A stretch of 64,000 nucleotides of DNA from Lichenicola sp050954785 (GTDB lineage Bacteria; Pseudomonadota; Alphaproteobacteria; Acetobacterales; Acetobacteraceae): assembly GCA_050954785.1 (NCBI GenBank), contig JBPBQO010000171.1, forward strand, positions 25,860 to 89,859, written 5' to 3'. The translations under genes and the position numbers were made by a program. The number at the start of each line of letters is the position of its first letter. The stretch's first letter is position 1. A model generated the notes under the pieces. The model made no database searches. It saw only the letters and a program-made list of their open reading frames with translations, and was not told the origin of the DNA. Below, piece by piece: positions 31,660-40,690 of the stretch.

Positions 31660-33387
31660 TCAGGCGGCGCTTTGTTCCTGATCTCCGGTCAGCGCCAGCA
31701 GCGAGTCGCGGCCAAGCCGGGTGCAGAACTCGCCGAACCCTTCGTCGAGCTGTCCCTGCAAGGCCCAGGCTTCGAATAGCGGACCGAACTTCTCGCCCAG
31801 CCCGGCTTCCGGCACCCGCTCGTGCAGCCGGAACGACAGGCTCTGGCCGTCGAAATCACCGCCGACATAGATCGCGTAGTGGCCAGGTATCCGCCCGACC
31901 AGGCCGATATCGCCGGAATACGACCGCGCGCAACCGTTCGGGCAGCCGGTGATGCGCAGGCTGATGCGCCGATCCTGCAGGTCGTGCCGGCGCAGCAGCG
32001 TCTCCAGGCTCTCGACGATCGGCTCGCGCACCCGCTCCGCCTCGGTCAGGGCCAGCCCGCAGGTCGGCAGCGCCGGACAGGCCAGTGCGAATCGCGAGAA
32101 AGTCGACAGCGCGGTCGCCGGCACCACGCCATGCTCGGCCAGCAGCGAATCGATGGCCGCACGATCGCCCGGCTGGATGTTGGACAACAGGATGTCCTGC
32201 TGTGCGGTCATGATCGGATCGACGCCGAATCGCTCGACCACCAGGCGCAATGCCGTCCGAAGTGTGACGGTCGCAGTGTCCTGGATGCGGCCGGACGATA
32301 CCGGAACGCCGAGCCACCACTTTCCGTCGCCCTGGTCGTGCCAGCCGAGCAGCTCGGGGATGTGCAGCTTGGGCATCGGCCGCGGGCCTTCGAGGTCGTC
32401 GCCGTAATAGCCGTCCAGGGTCTGCTTCACCCAGGCCAGCCCGTTATCCTCGACCACGTATTTCAGCCGGGCACGCCGACGATCGGTACGGTCGCCGTGG
32501 TCGCGCTGCAGCCGGATCACCGCCTCGACGATCGCCAGCAACCGGTCCGGACCCACGAAGCAGATCGGCGTCGCCAGCCGCGGGAAGGTGTTGGCGCGGT
32601 TGTGGGTCATGCCGAGCCCACCCCCGACCGCGATGTTGTAGCCGACCAGCGTATCGACGCCCTGTGCATCCGGCTCGAACAGCGCGATCGCCGCGAGGTC
32701 GTTGGCCAGCACGTCGGCACTGTTGTCATCCGGAACCGCCAGCCCGATCTTGAATTTTCGCGGCAGGTAAGTCTCGCCGTACAACGTCTCGGTCTCGTCG
32801 GTGCCGGCGACCGGCTGCTCGTCGAGAAAGATCTCGTAATAGCTGCGGCTTTTTGGCAGCAGGGCCGTCGACAGCATGTGCGCATCGTCGCGCAGCCGTT
32901 GATGGCGCGCGTCGCTGTGCGGCGCCGATGTCGTCATCAGGTTGCGCACCACGTCGCCGCACGCGCAGAGCGTGGTCAGCAACGTGTGGTTGATCGCCGC
33001 GATCGAGGGCTTGAGCTCGCCCTTGAGGATGCCATGGAACTGGATGCCCTGGCGGGTGGTGATGCGCAGAGTGCCATTGGCATGATCGTCCGCCAGCCGG
33101 TCCAGCCCGAGATACTGTGCCGCGGTGAGCATGCCGCCCGGCATGCGCACGCGCACCATGAACTGGTAGTCCTTCTCCAGCTTCTGCTGCTTCAGCGCCG
33201 TCGCCGTGTCGCGGTCGAACTGCTCGTAGCTGCCGTGGAACTTCAGCAGGTTGTAGGCATCCTCGCTGACCTGGATGCCGCCTTCCACGAGTTCCTCGGC
33301 CAGGCGACCGCGCAGGCCATGGCTGCTCTCCTTGAGCGTCTCGACGCCGGAGAGCTTCTTCGGTGCTGCGATGATCTGGTCGGGCAA
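31660..33387 (-). CDS. cysI: Sulfite reductase hemoprotein (beta) subunit
   Basis: A 575-residue assimilatory enzyme reducing sulfite to sulfide with siroheme and a [4Fe-4S] cluster. The repeat halves are clear: MPGGMLTAAQYLGLDRLADD with LRITTRQGIQFHGILKGEL in the first. The cluster cysteines are in ACPALPTCGLAL (C-x5-C) and ITGCPNGCARSYSGDIG (C-x3-C). No cysJ flavoprotein is adjacent. The apparent start is TTG at 33387, with AGGA eight bases upstream; the first in-frame ATG would remove the conserved N-terminus, so TTG is preferred. cysK and an Rrf2 regulator nearby fit a sulfur-assimilation neighbourhood. Leakage to nitrite reduction is possible but secondary. Confidence 0.92.
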   Translation of the reverse strand: MPDQIIAAPKKLSGVETLKESSHGLRGRLAEELVEGGIQVSEDAYNLLKFHGSYEQFDRDTATALKQQKLEKDYQFMVRVRMPGGMLTAAQYLGLDRLADDHANGTLRITTRQGIQFHGILKGELKPSIAAINHTLLTTLCACGDVVRNLMTTSAPHSDARHQRLRDDAHMLSTALLPKSRSYYEIFLDEQPVAGTDETETLYGETYLPRKFKIGLAVPDDNSADVLANDLAAIALFEPDAQGVDTLVGYNIAVGGGLGMTHNRANTFPRLATPICFVGPDRLLAIVEAVIRLQRDHGDRTDRRRARLKYVVEDNGLAWVKQTLDGYYGDDLEGPRPMPKLHIPELLGWHDQGDGKWWLGVPVSSGRIQDTATVTLRTALRLVVERFGVDPIMTAQQDILLSNIQPGDRAAIDSLLAEHGVVPATALSTFSRFALACPALPTCGLALTEAERVREPIVESLETLLRRHDLQDRRISLRITGCPNGCARSYSGDIGLVGRIPGHYAIYVGGDFDGQSLSFRLHERVPEAGLGEKFGPLFEAWALQGQLDEGFGEFCTRLGRDSLLALTGDQEQSAA

Positions 33388-33410
33388 GATGGTGATCCTG
33401 ATTGACGGAG

Positions 33411-33431
33411 GGCCGGGACGAGATCCCGGCC
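33411..33431. terminator. Hairpin between peroxiredoxin and cysI genes
   Basis: GGCCGGGA-cgaga-TCCCGGCC is a perfect 8-base stem. It lies after the peroxiredoxin stop and 24 bases before the cysI start on the same strand. It may end the peroxiredoxin transcript or act in the cysI leader. Confidence 0.5.
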
Positions 33432-33462
33432 GTAGAACGTATCGAGTGGCTAACGGTCCCGG

Positions 33463-34101
<639 letters not shown>

Positions 34102-34252
34102 GATGCTGTTCCTCAGGCGTCGTTGATCAGTGCGTCCACCACCATATTTCAGGTGCCGATCGCTCGAACCACACGATAAAAACGATCATGCGACGCAGGT
34201 CAATTTGACCACGTTGCAAGCCAGTGGTTTGCCCGCGGCGTGGCTCTATTGT

Positions 34253-34702
34253 CTATATGGAGAAGCTGATCGGCTCTGCCAGGGGGCGTCTCAATCCGGC
34301 GCTTTCGGCGCGACGAACCAGATCATCGAGCGTGAGGTCGTGCAGTTGCGTCCGCAGGCTGTCGTCAAGCTGCTTCCAGCTCGGCTCCACGACCCGGGCG
34401 AACAGATCGCCGATCGGGCCGTCCTCATTGCCGGCATCGTCGGAAACCGCGGTCTCGACCACGTCCGACAAACGGATGTCACGTCGCGGACGACCAAGCC
34501 GGTAGCCGCCGCGAGGGCCGCGAACGCTTTCCAGCAACGACGACCGGGACAGCGTCTGTAGCAACGGCTCGATACCGCGACGGGCAAGACCCGCACGTTC
34601 GGCGATGTCCGCCGCACTGACCGTGCCGGCCCTACCGGCATGGAAGGCAACATCCAGCATGATCAGTACCGCAATCATCGCCCTGTCACGCCGTAGCAGC
34701 AT
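34253..34702 (-). CDS. Rrf2-family transcriptional regulator without cluster cysteines
   Basis: A 149-residue winged-helix regulator; an in-frame TTG at 34735 would add 11 residues but the ATG at 34702 matches the family's N-terminus. The DNA-binding part reads TVSAADIAERAGLARRGIEP and LLESVRGPRGGYRLGRPRRD, the Rrf2 wing. Rrf2 members include IscR and NsrR, with Fe-S clusters, and CymR, which controls cysteine synthesis without one. No cysteine occurs in this protein, so it cannot carry an Fe-S cluster and would be CymR-like. It sits between the peroxiredoxin gene and divergent cysK, so control of these sulfur genes is a reasonable inference. Confidence 0.85.
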   Translation of the reverse strand: MLLRRDRAMIAVLIMLDVAFHAGRAGTVSAADIAERAGLARRGIEPLLQTLSRSSLLESVRGPRGGYRLGRPRRDIRLSDVVETAVSDDAGNEDGPIGDLFARVVEPSWKQLDDSLRTQLHDLTLDDLVRRAESAGLRRPLAEPISFSI

Positions 34703-34799
34703 CTCCGTCCCCGATCGTACGATGGCGCCAGGCAACGCGACGTCGATGACGACTGCGCGACCGGCTACGTGGCCGCAAGTCTATCATGAGTGCCATCGC

Positions 34800-34828
34800 T
34801 TATCCACGCCGCAGATCGGTGTTATAGT
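34800..34828 (+). promoter_or_regulatory. Probable cysK promoter
   Basis: TTATCC (34800-34805) and TATAGT (34823-34828) are 17 bases apart. The -10 ends only six bases before the cysK ATG, so transcription would begin at or next to the start codon, giving a leaderless mRNA. Confidence 0.5.
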
Positions 34829-34834
34829 CCGGGC

Positions 34835-35890
34835 ATGGCACGCAACGAACGGCTTTCGCCCGATACCAGCACAAAATCTCCGAATCCGGATTCTGCCGAG
34901 CCGGGGGCCGTCGAGCAGGGGCCCGGCTTCTCCGGCTTCGCTGCGCCGCGGCGTCGCATCTACGACAGTATCGTCGAGACGGTCGGCGGCACGCCCCTGG
35001 TCAGGCTGCCCCGCCTGACCAAGGAAGACGAGCTTGTTGGCGACGTCATGCTGAAGCTGGAGTTCTTCAACCCGCTCGGCTCAGTCAAGGACCGTATCGG
35101 TGCCTCGATGGTTCTGGAAGCCGAATGGGCCGGCACCATCACGCCCGGCCGCACCGTCCTGGTCGAGCCGACCTCCGGCAACACCGGCATCGCGCTCGCT
35201 TTTGTCGCGGCCTCGCGTGGCTACCGCCTGATCGTCACCATGCCGGAAGGTGCCTCGGTCGAACGTCGCAAGATGCTGCGGCTGATGGATGTGCAACTGG
35301 AGCTCACCCCGTCGCGGCTCGGCATGGCCGGCGCAATCGCCCGCGCCAAGGAGATCCTGGCCAGCACGCCGGATGCCTGGATGCCGCGCCAGTTCGACAA
35401 TCCCTCCAACCCCGACATCCATGCCCGCACCACCGCCGAGGAAATCTGGACCGATACCGAAGGCGGGGTCGACATGGTCGTGGCCGGCATCGGTACCGGC
35501 GGCACCGCCACCGGCATCGCCCGCGCCCTGAAGCCGCGCAAGCCCGGCCTCAAGGTCTATGGCGTCGAGCCGTCCGAAAGTGCCGTGTTGAACGGCGACG
35601 AGCCGGGCCCGCACGGCATCCAGGGCATTGGACCCGGCTTCTGTCCCGGCGTGCTCGAACTGGATGTACTGGACGGCGTGCTGACCGTGTCGGAACGCGA
35701 GGCCATTGCCGCCGCGAGACGCTGCGCCCGCATGGAGGGGCTACCGATCGGCATCTCCTCCGGTGCGGCGCTGCATGCGGCACTCACTCTTGCTCACCGC
35801 CCGGAGCATGCAGGCAAGCAGATCGTGGTGATCATTCCCTCATTCGCTGAGAGGTACCTATCCACGTCCCTCTTCGCCGGCCTCGGCTGA
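34835..35890 (+). CDS. cysK: Cysteine synthase (O-acetylserine sulfhydrylase)
   Basis: A 351-residue PLP enzyme making cysteine from O-acetylserine and sulfide, the step after CysI. The PLP lysine is Lys85 in NPLGSVKDRIGASMV; the substrate loop is EPTSGNTGIALAFVAASRG; the phosphate-binding loop is GIGTGGTATGIARAL; and GISSGAALHAAL closes the site. An N-terminal extension of about 40 Ser/Pro-rich residues precedes the family start (RRIYDSIVETVGGTPLVRL). The ATG at 34835 has no Shine-Dalgarno but a good promoter abuts it. The second structured repeat begins ten bases after its stop. Confidence 0.93.
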   Translation: MARNERLSPDTSTKSPNPDSAEPGAVEQGPGFSGFAAPRRRIYDSIVETVGGTPLVRLPRLTKEDELVGDVMLKLEFFNPLGSVKDRIGASMVLEAEWAGTITPGRTVLVEPTSGNTGIALAFVAASRGYRLIVTMPEGASVERRKMLRLMDVQLELTPSRLGMAGAIARAKEILASTPDAWMPRQFDNPSNPDIHARTTAEEIWTDTEGGVDMVVAGIGTGGTATGIARALKPRKPGLKVYGVEPSESAVLNGDEPGPHGIQGIGPGFCPGVLELDVLDGVLTVSEREAIAAARRCARMEGLPIGISSGAALHAALTLAHRPEHAGKQIVVIIPSFAERYLSTSLFAGLG

Positions 35891-35900
35891 GAGACCGGCC

Positions 35901-36000
35901 GATAATGCTACTGTGCCGGCGAGCCGACGCAGCTTTGGTGCGCTCCGATAGCCACGACGAGCGCTCCCGAAGAGGGAGCTCTCACTCGGCACAGCGCATT
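35901..36000 (+). repeat. Structured intergenic element, copy 2
   Basis: The closing stem CTGTGCCG (35911-35918) pairs with CGGCACAG (35987-35994), 84 bases end to end. The inner hairpin is GCTCCC-gaaga-GGGAGC, extended by GAG/CTC. It matches copy 1 over both ends, including flanking GATAA and CAGCGC, but lacks copy 1's extra 40-base arm. It begins ten bases after the cysK stop, same orientation. Confidence 0.75.
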
Positions 36001-36054
36001 CCCGGCCGGTTTCCTGGCTAACCTTTCAGAAGATTAGCCAGGAAACTCGAGGGT

Positions 36055-37188
36055 CTAGCGGAGGATGATCTCGACGCGGCGGTTCTGCGGCTCGCGGACG
36101 TTCGGGCCGGTCGCAACCAGGGGACGGGTTTCGCCGTAGCCGTGGGTGTCGATGGCCGAGGCGGGAACACCGTCGCGAACCAGTTCGGTCTGCACGCTCT
36201 TGGCACGACGCACCGAGAGTGCCTGGTTGTAGCCGGCGCCGCGAACTCCGCCATGGATCGACGAGGTGTCGGTGTAGCCATCCACCTCGATCCGCGTGGT
36301 CTGGACGTGTGTCGAGGCCTGCGCCGCCTGGGCGACAATTTCGCGCGCCCGGCTGGTCAGGTCGGACCGGTCCCAGTCGAAGAACACCAGATAGGTGCGC
36401 GCGTCCGCAGGGGCCGGCGCTGCCGGTACGGCCGGCGATACCGGCGGCGGCGGGGGCGGTGCCGGGTTCAGCTCGTAGCGCACGCCGAGCAGAAAGGTGT
36501 GGTTGTAGTTGGTGGTGATGTCCTGGTTGCCGCGATCGGTGCCGTACGCCTTGGCGCCGAAACCGCCCTGGTTGCCGATCTCGTCGCCGGTGAAGCGCTG
36601 CGGGCCGAGGATCGAATAGAACCGGTATTCCAACGTGGTCGACAGCCCGACGACCCATGGCACCGGCACCGACAGGCCGAAGATGCCCTGGTAGGCGAAG
36701 TTGCCGTCGCTGGTGCCGCCGATGCGCTCGGCGCTCTCGGCTCCGGCATAGTGCATCTCGGAATGCGACCACGCGTAGCCGACGCCGAGCCCGAAATACG
36801 GGTAGAGCCAGTTCTGGCCGATATCCATGTCGAACAGCACATTGGCCATGCCGCCGTAGCTTTCCTGGTTGCCACCGGCGAGCGTCGGAAAGCTGGTGCC
36901 GCGGAAATGCTGCAGCGTGTCGCGGCGGTAGTTACCTTCGATCTCGGCGCGCAGCCCGTTGCCGAAGCCCCAGCCCACGCTTCCAAGACCCACCAGGCCG
37001 GGACCGTAGCGCAATTGCCCGCTCGGAGCCTGCGGCGACAGCCGGACCGTCTGGTCCTGTGCCAGGTTGGCACCGCCGGCGACAGCACCATACAGACCGG
37101 TGACAGGTTGTGCCGCCGCCGGGTTGGCAAGGCTCGCTACCGTGGTGACAGCGCCTACGCCTGCCAGCAACCAGATCCGTCTTGTCAT
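36055..37188 (-). CDS. OmpA-like outer-membrane protein
   Basis: A 377-residue protein from the ATG at 37188, which has GGAGG ten bases upstream (an in-frame GTG at 37209 is less likely). The signal peptide (LLAGVGAVTTVASLANPAAA) leads to an N-terminal beta-barrel with YFGLGVGYAWSH and TTLEYRFYSI strands. A Pro-rich hinge (PAPPPPPPVSPAVPAAPAP) joins a C-terminal OmpA domain: TYLVFFDWDRSDLTSRAREI, DGYTDTSS, LSVRRAKSVQTELV and RPLVATGPN with the NRRVEI end. That domain binds peptidoglycan and anchors the outer membrane. The usual GHTD is GYTD here. Confidence 0.9.
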   Translation of the reverse strand: MTRRIWLLAGVGAVTTVASLANPAAAQPVTGLYGAVAGGANLAQDQTVRLSPQAPSGQLRYGPGLVGLGSVGWGFGNGLRAEIEGNYRRDTLQHFRGTSFPTLAGGNQESYGGMANVLFDMDIGQNWLYPYFGLGVGYAWSHSEMHYAGAESAERIGGTSDGNFAYQGIFGLSVPVPWVVGLSTTLEYRFYSILGPQRFTGDEIGNQGGFGAKAYGTDRGNQDITTNYNHTFLLGVRYELNPAPPPPPPVSPAVPAAPAPADARTYLVFFDWDRSDLTSRAREIVAQAAQASTHVQTTRIEVDGYTDTSSIHGGVRGAGYNQALSVRRAKSVQTELVRDGVPASAIDTHGYGETRPLVATGPNVREPQNRRVEIILR

Positions 37189-37681
37189 CGTCACACGCCC
37201 TCCGCTCACGCGCCGCCGGTCAGGCGGTTGGCGCGCGACACCCCAGACGGCCGAGCTGCGGCCGCATCATCTGTCTGGACGTAGCTGGTTTTCGCGTCCG
37301 GAAGAAGCACCGGCTGCGGCTGGCCAGCCGGTTGCACGCGGTTGTGGCAAAGGCGTGACGCGGCACAGTCCCATGCCGAGCGGTTGTGTGACCTTTCAGC
37401 AACGTGTTGCAACGTGATTGTAACGGGGTTCCATGCGGGGATTGCATGGGTGACGTGCCTGAACTTTAAGTATCGCCACATGCCGTTACCCGTCGCAACA
37501 CGGTCTTACGGCTCCACCCTTTGCCTGAAAGGCTTGCTGTAACGTTTTTCCTTTGATGAGACTGGGTATTCTCGATGTCGTCATCGAAGCCCTCTCTTCG
37601 CAACAAGCGCCGCAGCACTGTCCCCACGGTCAATTTCTTGTCGTCTGCCTGCTCTCCGGAGCGGGTTTTGGAGTGCTGACG
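37189..37681. other. 493-base divergent region upstream of the TonB receptor
   Basis: It separates the OmpA-like gene from the divergent TonB receptor and should hold both promoters. A perfect palindrome GCAAC-gt-GTTGC lies at 37399-37410, followed by a second half-like AACGTG. The open reading of the receptor frame from 37553 to 37681 has no signal-peptide character and I treat it as untranslated leader. I see no small gene or recognised riboswitch. Confidence 0.4.
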
Positions 37682-40555
37682 ATGACACGACCCCGTTACT
37701 TCACCCTTCGAGCCGGGTTGACCGGATCGATTGCGGCGCTCGCGCTGGCGCCGGTATTGGGTGCGGCTCCTGCATTCGCACAGGTAACCGCGACGCCGTT
37801 CGCCGCGGGTGCGACGTCATCCACCGGCAGCACGCCGACCGAAAACGTCGAAGTGACTGGCTCGCGTCTGCGGACCAGCAACGTGACCAGCGAAGCGCCC
37901 GTCACCGTCATCACGTCGAAACAAATCGAGCAATCGAGCTCGCAGACGATCGAGGACGTGCTCCGCAAAATTCCGTCCGTGGGCACCGAAGGAAACTTCT
38001 CGTCCACCAACAACGGCGGCAACGGCTCGTCCTGTATCGACCTTCGCAACCTGGGCATCAGCCGTACGCTGGTCCTTGTCGATGGCAGACGTTTTGTTCA
38101 CACCGGCTATGGCGGCGGCCTCGACTGCGTCGATCTCGACACGATCCCGATCGCACTGGTCGACCGCATCGAGATATTGAAGGACGGTGCCTCCACCATC
38201 TACGGCGCCGATGCCATCGCCGGTGTCATCAATATCATTACCAAGAAGAACTTTGCCGGCACACAGATCAATCTCGGTGGCAACATCACGGCGTCTGGTG
38301 ACGACAAGCAGGCCGATATCTCCGGCACGACCGGTTTCGATTTTGCCCAGGGCCGCGGTAACGTGGCAATCAGTGGTCGTTACCTTGATCGTGGACCGGT
38401 CAGTCAGAAAGATCGTGACTGGGCGACACCAGTGGTTGCCGGCCAGGGCGGCCCAGGCGATCCATACACGTATGGTTCGGGCTACCCGGTAGCCGGGCGT
38501 TACTTCGACAGCGCAACCGGCAGTTCACTCGGCACCGTCGTGCACGGTCAACTGACGCCGTTCCAGAATACATACATGGGTGCCAACGGCGGAAACCAGG
38601 ACGCCAATGGCCGCTACGACTACGGACATGACTCGTACCTGTCGGACCGCAACACCCAGGGCAACCTGGCGGGCAACGCCCATTTCGACGTCAACGATCA
38701 TTTGTCGTTCTATGCGTCCGCCTACTACACCCACAAGAACACCGACACGCAGCTTTCGGGCCAGCCAGTTACCGGTAACCCGAACTCCGGTCAGCTACTC
38801 GATATCCCTGCAGGCAATCCATACGCCGAAGCCCTTGGTATCACTCAGGATGCTTATGCCTGGCGCCGCGTAACGGACTGGGGTACCCGCAACTACACCA
38901 CTGGCGCGGATACCTGGCAGGCGACCGGCGGAGCTCGTGGCAAGATAGTCGGCAACTGGGACTACGACGCCTACTTCACCTACGGATCGTCGCACACGAC
39001 GCTCAACGAGAGCGGACAAGTGCGTTGGAGCCATCTCGAACAGGAGATGGGCTTCCAGAGCAACAATAACGGCAACATCGACTCCGGCGTCTATAATCCA
39101 GCAGTGTGCGTTGCCTCGACAGGTTGCGTGCTGGCCAACCCGTTCGGTGCAGGTTCCTTCAGCGCCGCAGCGATCAAGTACGCATCGTTCACGTCGCACG
39201 AGAACGATTACTATCAGTTCCGCGACACCGGTGCGACGATCACCAACAACAAGCTGCTGCAACTGCCGTATGGCCCGCTTGGGCTGGCAGTCGGCATGGA
39301 ACATCGCAGCGAGCAGGGTGCTTCGCATCCCGACCCGGTTTTTGCAGCGGGTGACTCGACCGCATCATTCACGGATGCGACCGGCGGCGGCTTCAGCGTG
39401 ACCGAAGTCTTCGGCGAACTGAATGTCCCGATCCTGAAAAACCTCGTCATGGCAAAAGACCTGTCGGCCGACATCTCCGGCCGCTGGTCTGATTACAGCA
39501 CCTTCGGCTCGGTCTATAACTGGAAGGCCGGCCTGAACTGGACTCCGATCCGGGACATCCGCTTCCGTGCCAACATCGGCACGTCGGTCCGGCAGCCGCA
39601 GATCGCCGAATCCTACGGTGGTAATACGCTGAGCTTCGAAGCCGGTAACGACCCCTGCTCCCAGGTCAGCAGCTACGGTTCCAGCTCCGGTATCGTCGCG
39701 GCAAACTGCGCCAAGAAAGGGATCAACACAGCCACGTTCCAGAGCTCCGGCCAGATCCCGACCATCATCGGCGGAAATGCGAACCTGCAGCCTGAGTCGG
39801 CACGGACCTACACGATCGGCACCGTGCTTACGCCGCGCTGGATTCCGAACCTTTCGATGGAGATCGATTACTATCACACCAAAATCGAGAACTCGATTTC
39901 CGAGGTCCCGGTCCAGTATATCGAGGACACGTGCTACTCGAGCGTGAATTTCAGTAGCCCGACCTGTGCTCAGGCCGGTCCTCGCAACGGCGCCGGTCAG
40001 CTGATCCAGGCCTATGGTCCCTACGCGAACCTCGGTGAAGTCCGCACGAACGGCATCGATTTCGACACCAACTATCTGGTCAAGTTAGGCCACGGCAATA
40101 CGCTCAGCTTCAGCAACGAGCTGACCGACCTGATCGGCTACACCCAGCAGCAGACGCCGAACGGTCCTTTCGTCAACCTCAAGGGGCGTCTGTCGACCAT
40201 CAATACCGGTCTCTATCCAGCCGGTTTCCCGGTCATCCGCGACAACTTCACGGGCACATACGCACATCGCGGCTTCAGCTTCAGCTGGACGACGCGCTTC
40301 ATCGACGGAATGGTCTATAACAACGGCTCCGGCGACTACAACGCAGCTCAGAACCGTTTCTACCGCACCAACGAAGTATTCTATCACGACATCCTTGCCA
40401 CCTATAACTGGAAGAAGATCCAGTTCATCGCCGGCATCGACAACCTGTTTGACAAGACCCCGCCGTTCGCCGTCGACACTTCGACCAACACTGCCCCGAC
40501 CGTGTACGATGTGCTCGGCCGGCTCTTTTACGCGAAGCTCCAGTTCCGCTTCTGA
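37682..40555 (+). CDS. TonB-dependent outer-membrane receptor
   Basis: A 957-residue active transporter energised by TonB-ExbBD. The ATG at 37682 with GGAG eight bases before it gives a clean signal peptide (LRAGLTGSIAALALAPVLGA, cut after AFA). The plug domain shows NVEVTGSRLRTSNVTSEAPV, QTIEDVLRKIPSVGTEGNFS and VDRIEILKDGASTIYGADAI with AGVINIITKKNF. The barrel ends in FYAKLQFRF, with the terminal Phe of outer-membrane proteins. It resembles the large group found in sphingomonads and Acetobacteraceae whose ligands are mostly plant or surface carbohydrates, but the ligand is unknown. A TPR-sulfotransferase gene faces it, a common neighbour. Confidence 0.9.
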   Translation: MTRPRYFTLRAGLTGSIAALALAPVLGAAPAFAQVTATPFAAGATSSTGSTPTENVEVTGSRLRTSNVTSEAPVTVITSKQIEQSSSQTIEDVLRKIPSVGTEGNFSSTNNGGNGSSCIDLRNLGISRTLVLVDGRRFVHTGYGGGLDCVDLDTIPIALVDRIEILKDGASTIYGADAIAGVINIITKKNFAGTQINLGGNITASGDDKQADISGTTGFDFAQGRGNVAISGRYLDRGPVSQKDRDWATPVVAGQGGPGDPYTYGSGYPVAGRYFDSATGSSLGTVVHGQLTPFQNTYMGANGGNQDANGRYDYGHDSYLSDRNTQGNLAGNAHFDVNDHLSFYASAYYTHKNTDTQLSGQPVTGNPNSGQLLDIPAGNPYAEALGITQDAYAWRRVTDWGTRNYTTGADTWQATGGARGKIVGNWDYDAYFTYGSSHTTLNESGQVRWSHLEQEMGFQSNNNGNIDSGVYNPAVCVASTGCVLANPFGAGSFSAAAIKYASFTSHENDYYQFRDTGATITNNKLLQLPYGPLGLAVGMEHRSEQGASHPDPVFAAGDSTASFTDATGGGFSVTEVFGELNVPILKNLVMAKDLSADISGRWSDYSTFGSVYNWKAGLNWTPIRDIRFRANIGTSVRQPQIAESYGGNTLSFEAGNDPCSQVSSYGSSSGIVAANCAKKGINTATFQSSGQIPTIIGGNANLQPESARTYTIGTVLTPRWIPNLSMEIDYYHTKIENSISEVPVQYIEDTCYSSVNFSSPTCAQAGPRNGAGQLIQAYGPYANLGEVRTNGIDFDTNYLVKLGHGNTLSFSNELTDLIGYTQQQTPNGPFVNLKGRLSTINTGLYPAGFPVIRDNFTGTYAHRGFSFSWTTRFIDGMVYNNGSGDYNAAQNRFYRTNEVFYHDILATYNWKKIQFIAGIDNLFDKTPPFAVDTSTNTAPTVYDVLGRLFYAKLQFRF

Positions 40556-40588
40556 TAGAGAATACCGGCTGCTCCCTGTTTGAAGCCG

Positions 40589-40618
40589 CTGGATCATGAT
40601 CGCTTGATCATGCTCCAG
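40589..40618 (+). terminator. Hairpin after the TonB receptor gene
   Basis: CTGGA-t-CATGATC and GATCATG-c-TCCAG pair around GCTT, about 35 bases after the receptor stop. The stem is 12 pairs with one mismatch; no T-run. Confidence 0.6.
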
Positions 40619-40650
40619 CCTTCATCTCGAGAGACCTGGTTTCAGCCAGA

Positions 40651-40684
40651 AACGGCCCGCGTGACATGTGTCACGTGGGCCGTT
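40651..40684. terminator. Second hairpin in the convergent gap
   Basis: AACGGCCC-g-CGTGACA and TGTCACG-t-GGGCCGTT form a long stem with a very small loop, seven bases before the sulfotransferase stop. It can terminate the sulfotransferase gene and backs up the receptor's terminator. Confidence 0.7.
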
Positions 40685-40690
40685 GTCGAT

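Noticed and set aside
37553..37681. N-terminal extension of the TonB receptor
   Set aside because: The extra 43 codons have no signal-peptide character, and the ATG at 37682 has a Shine-Dalgarno and a normal signal peptide.
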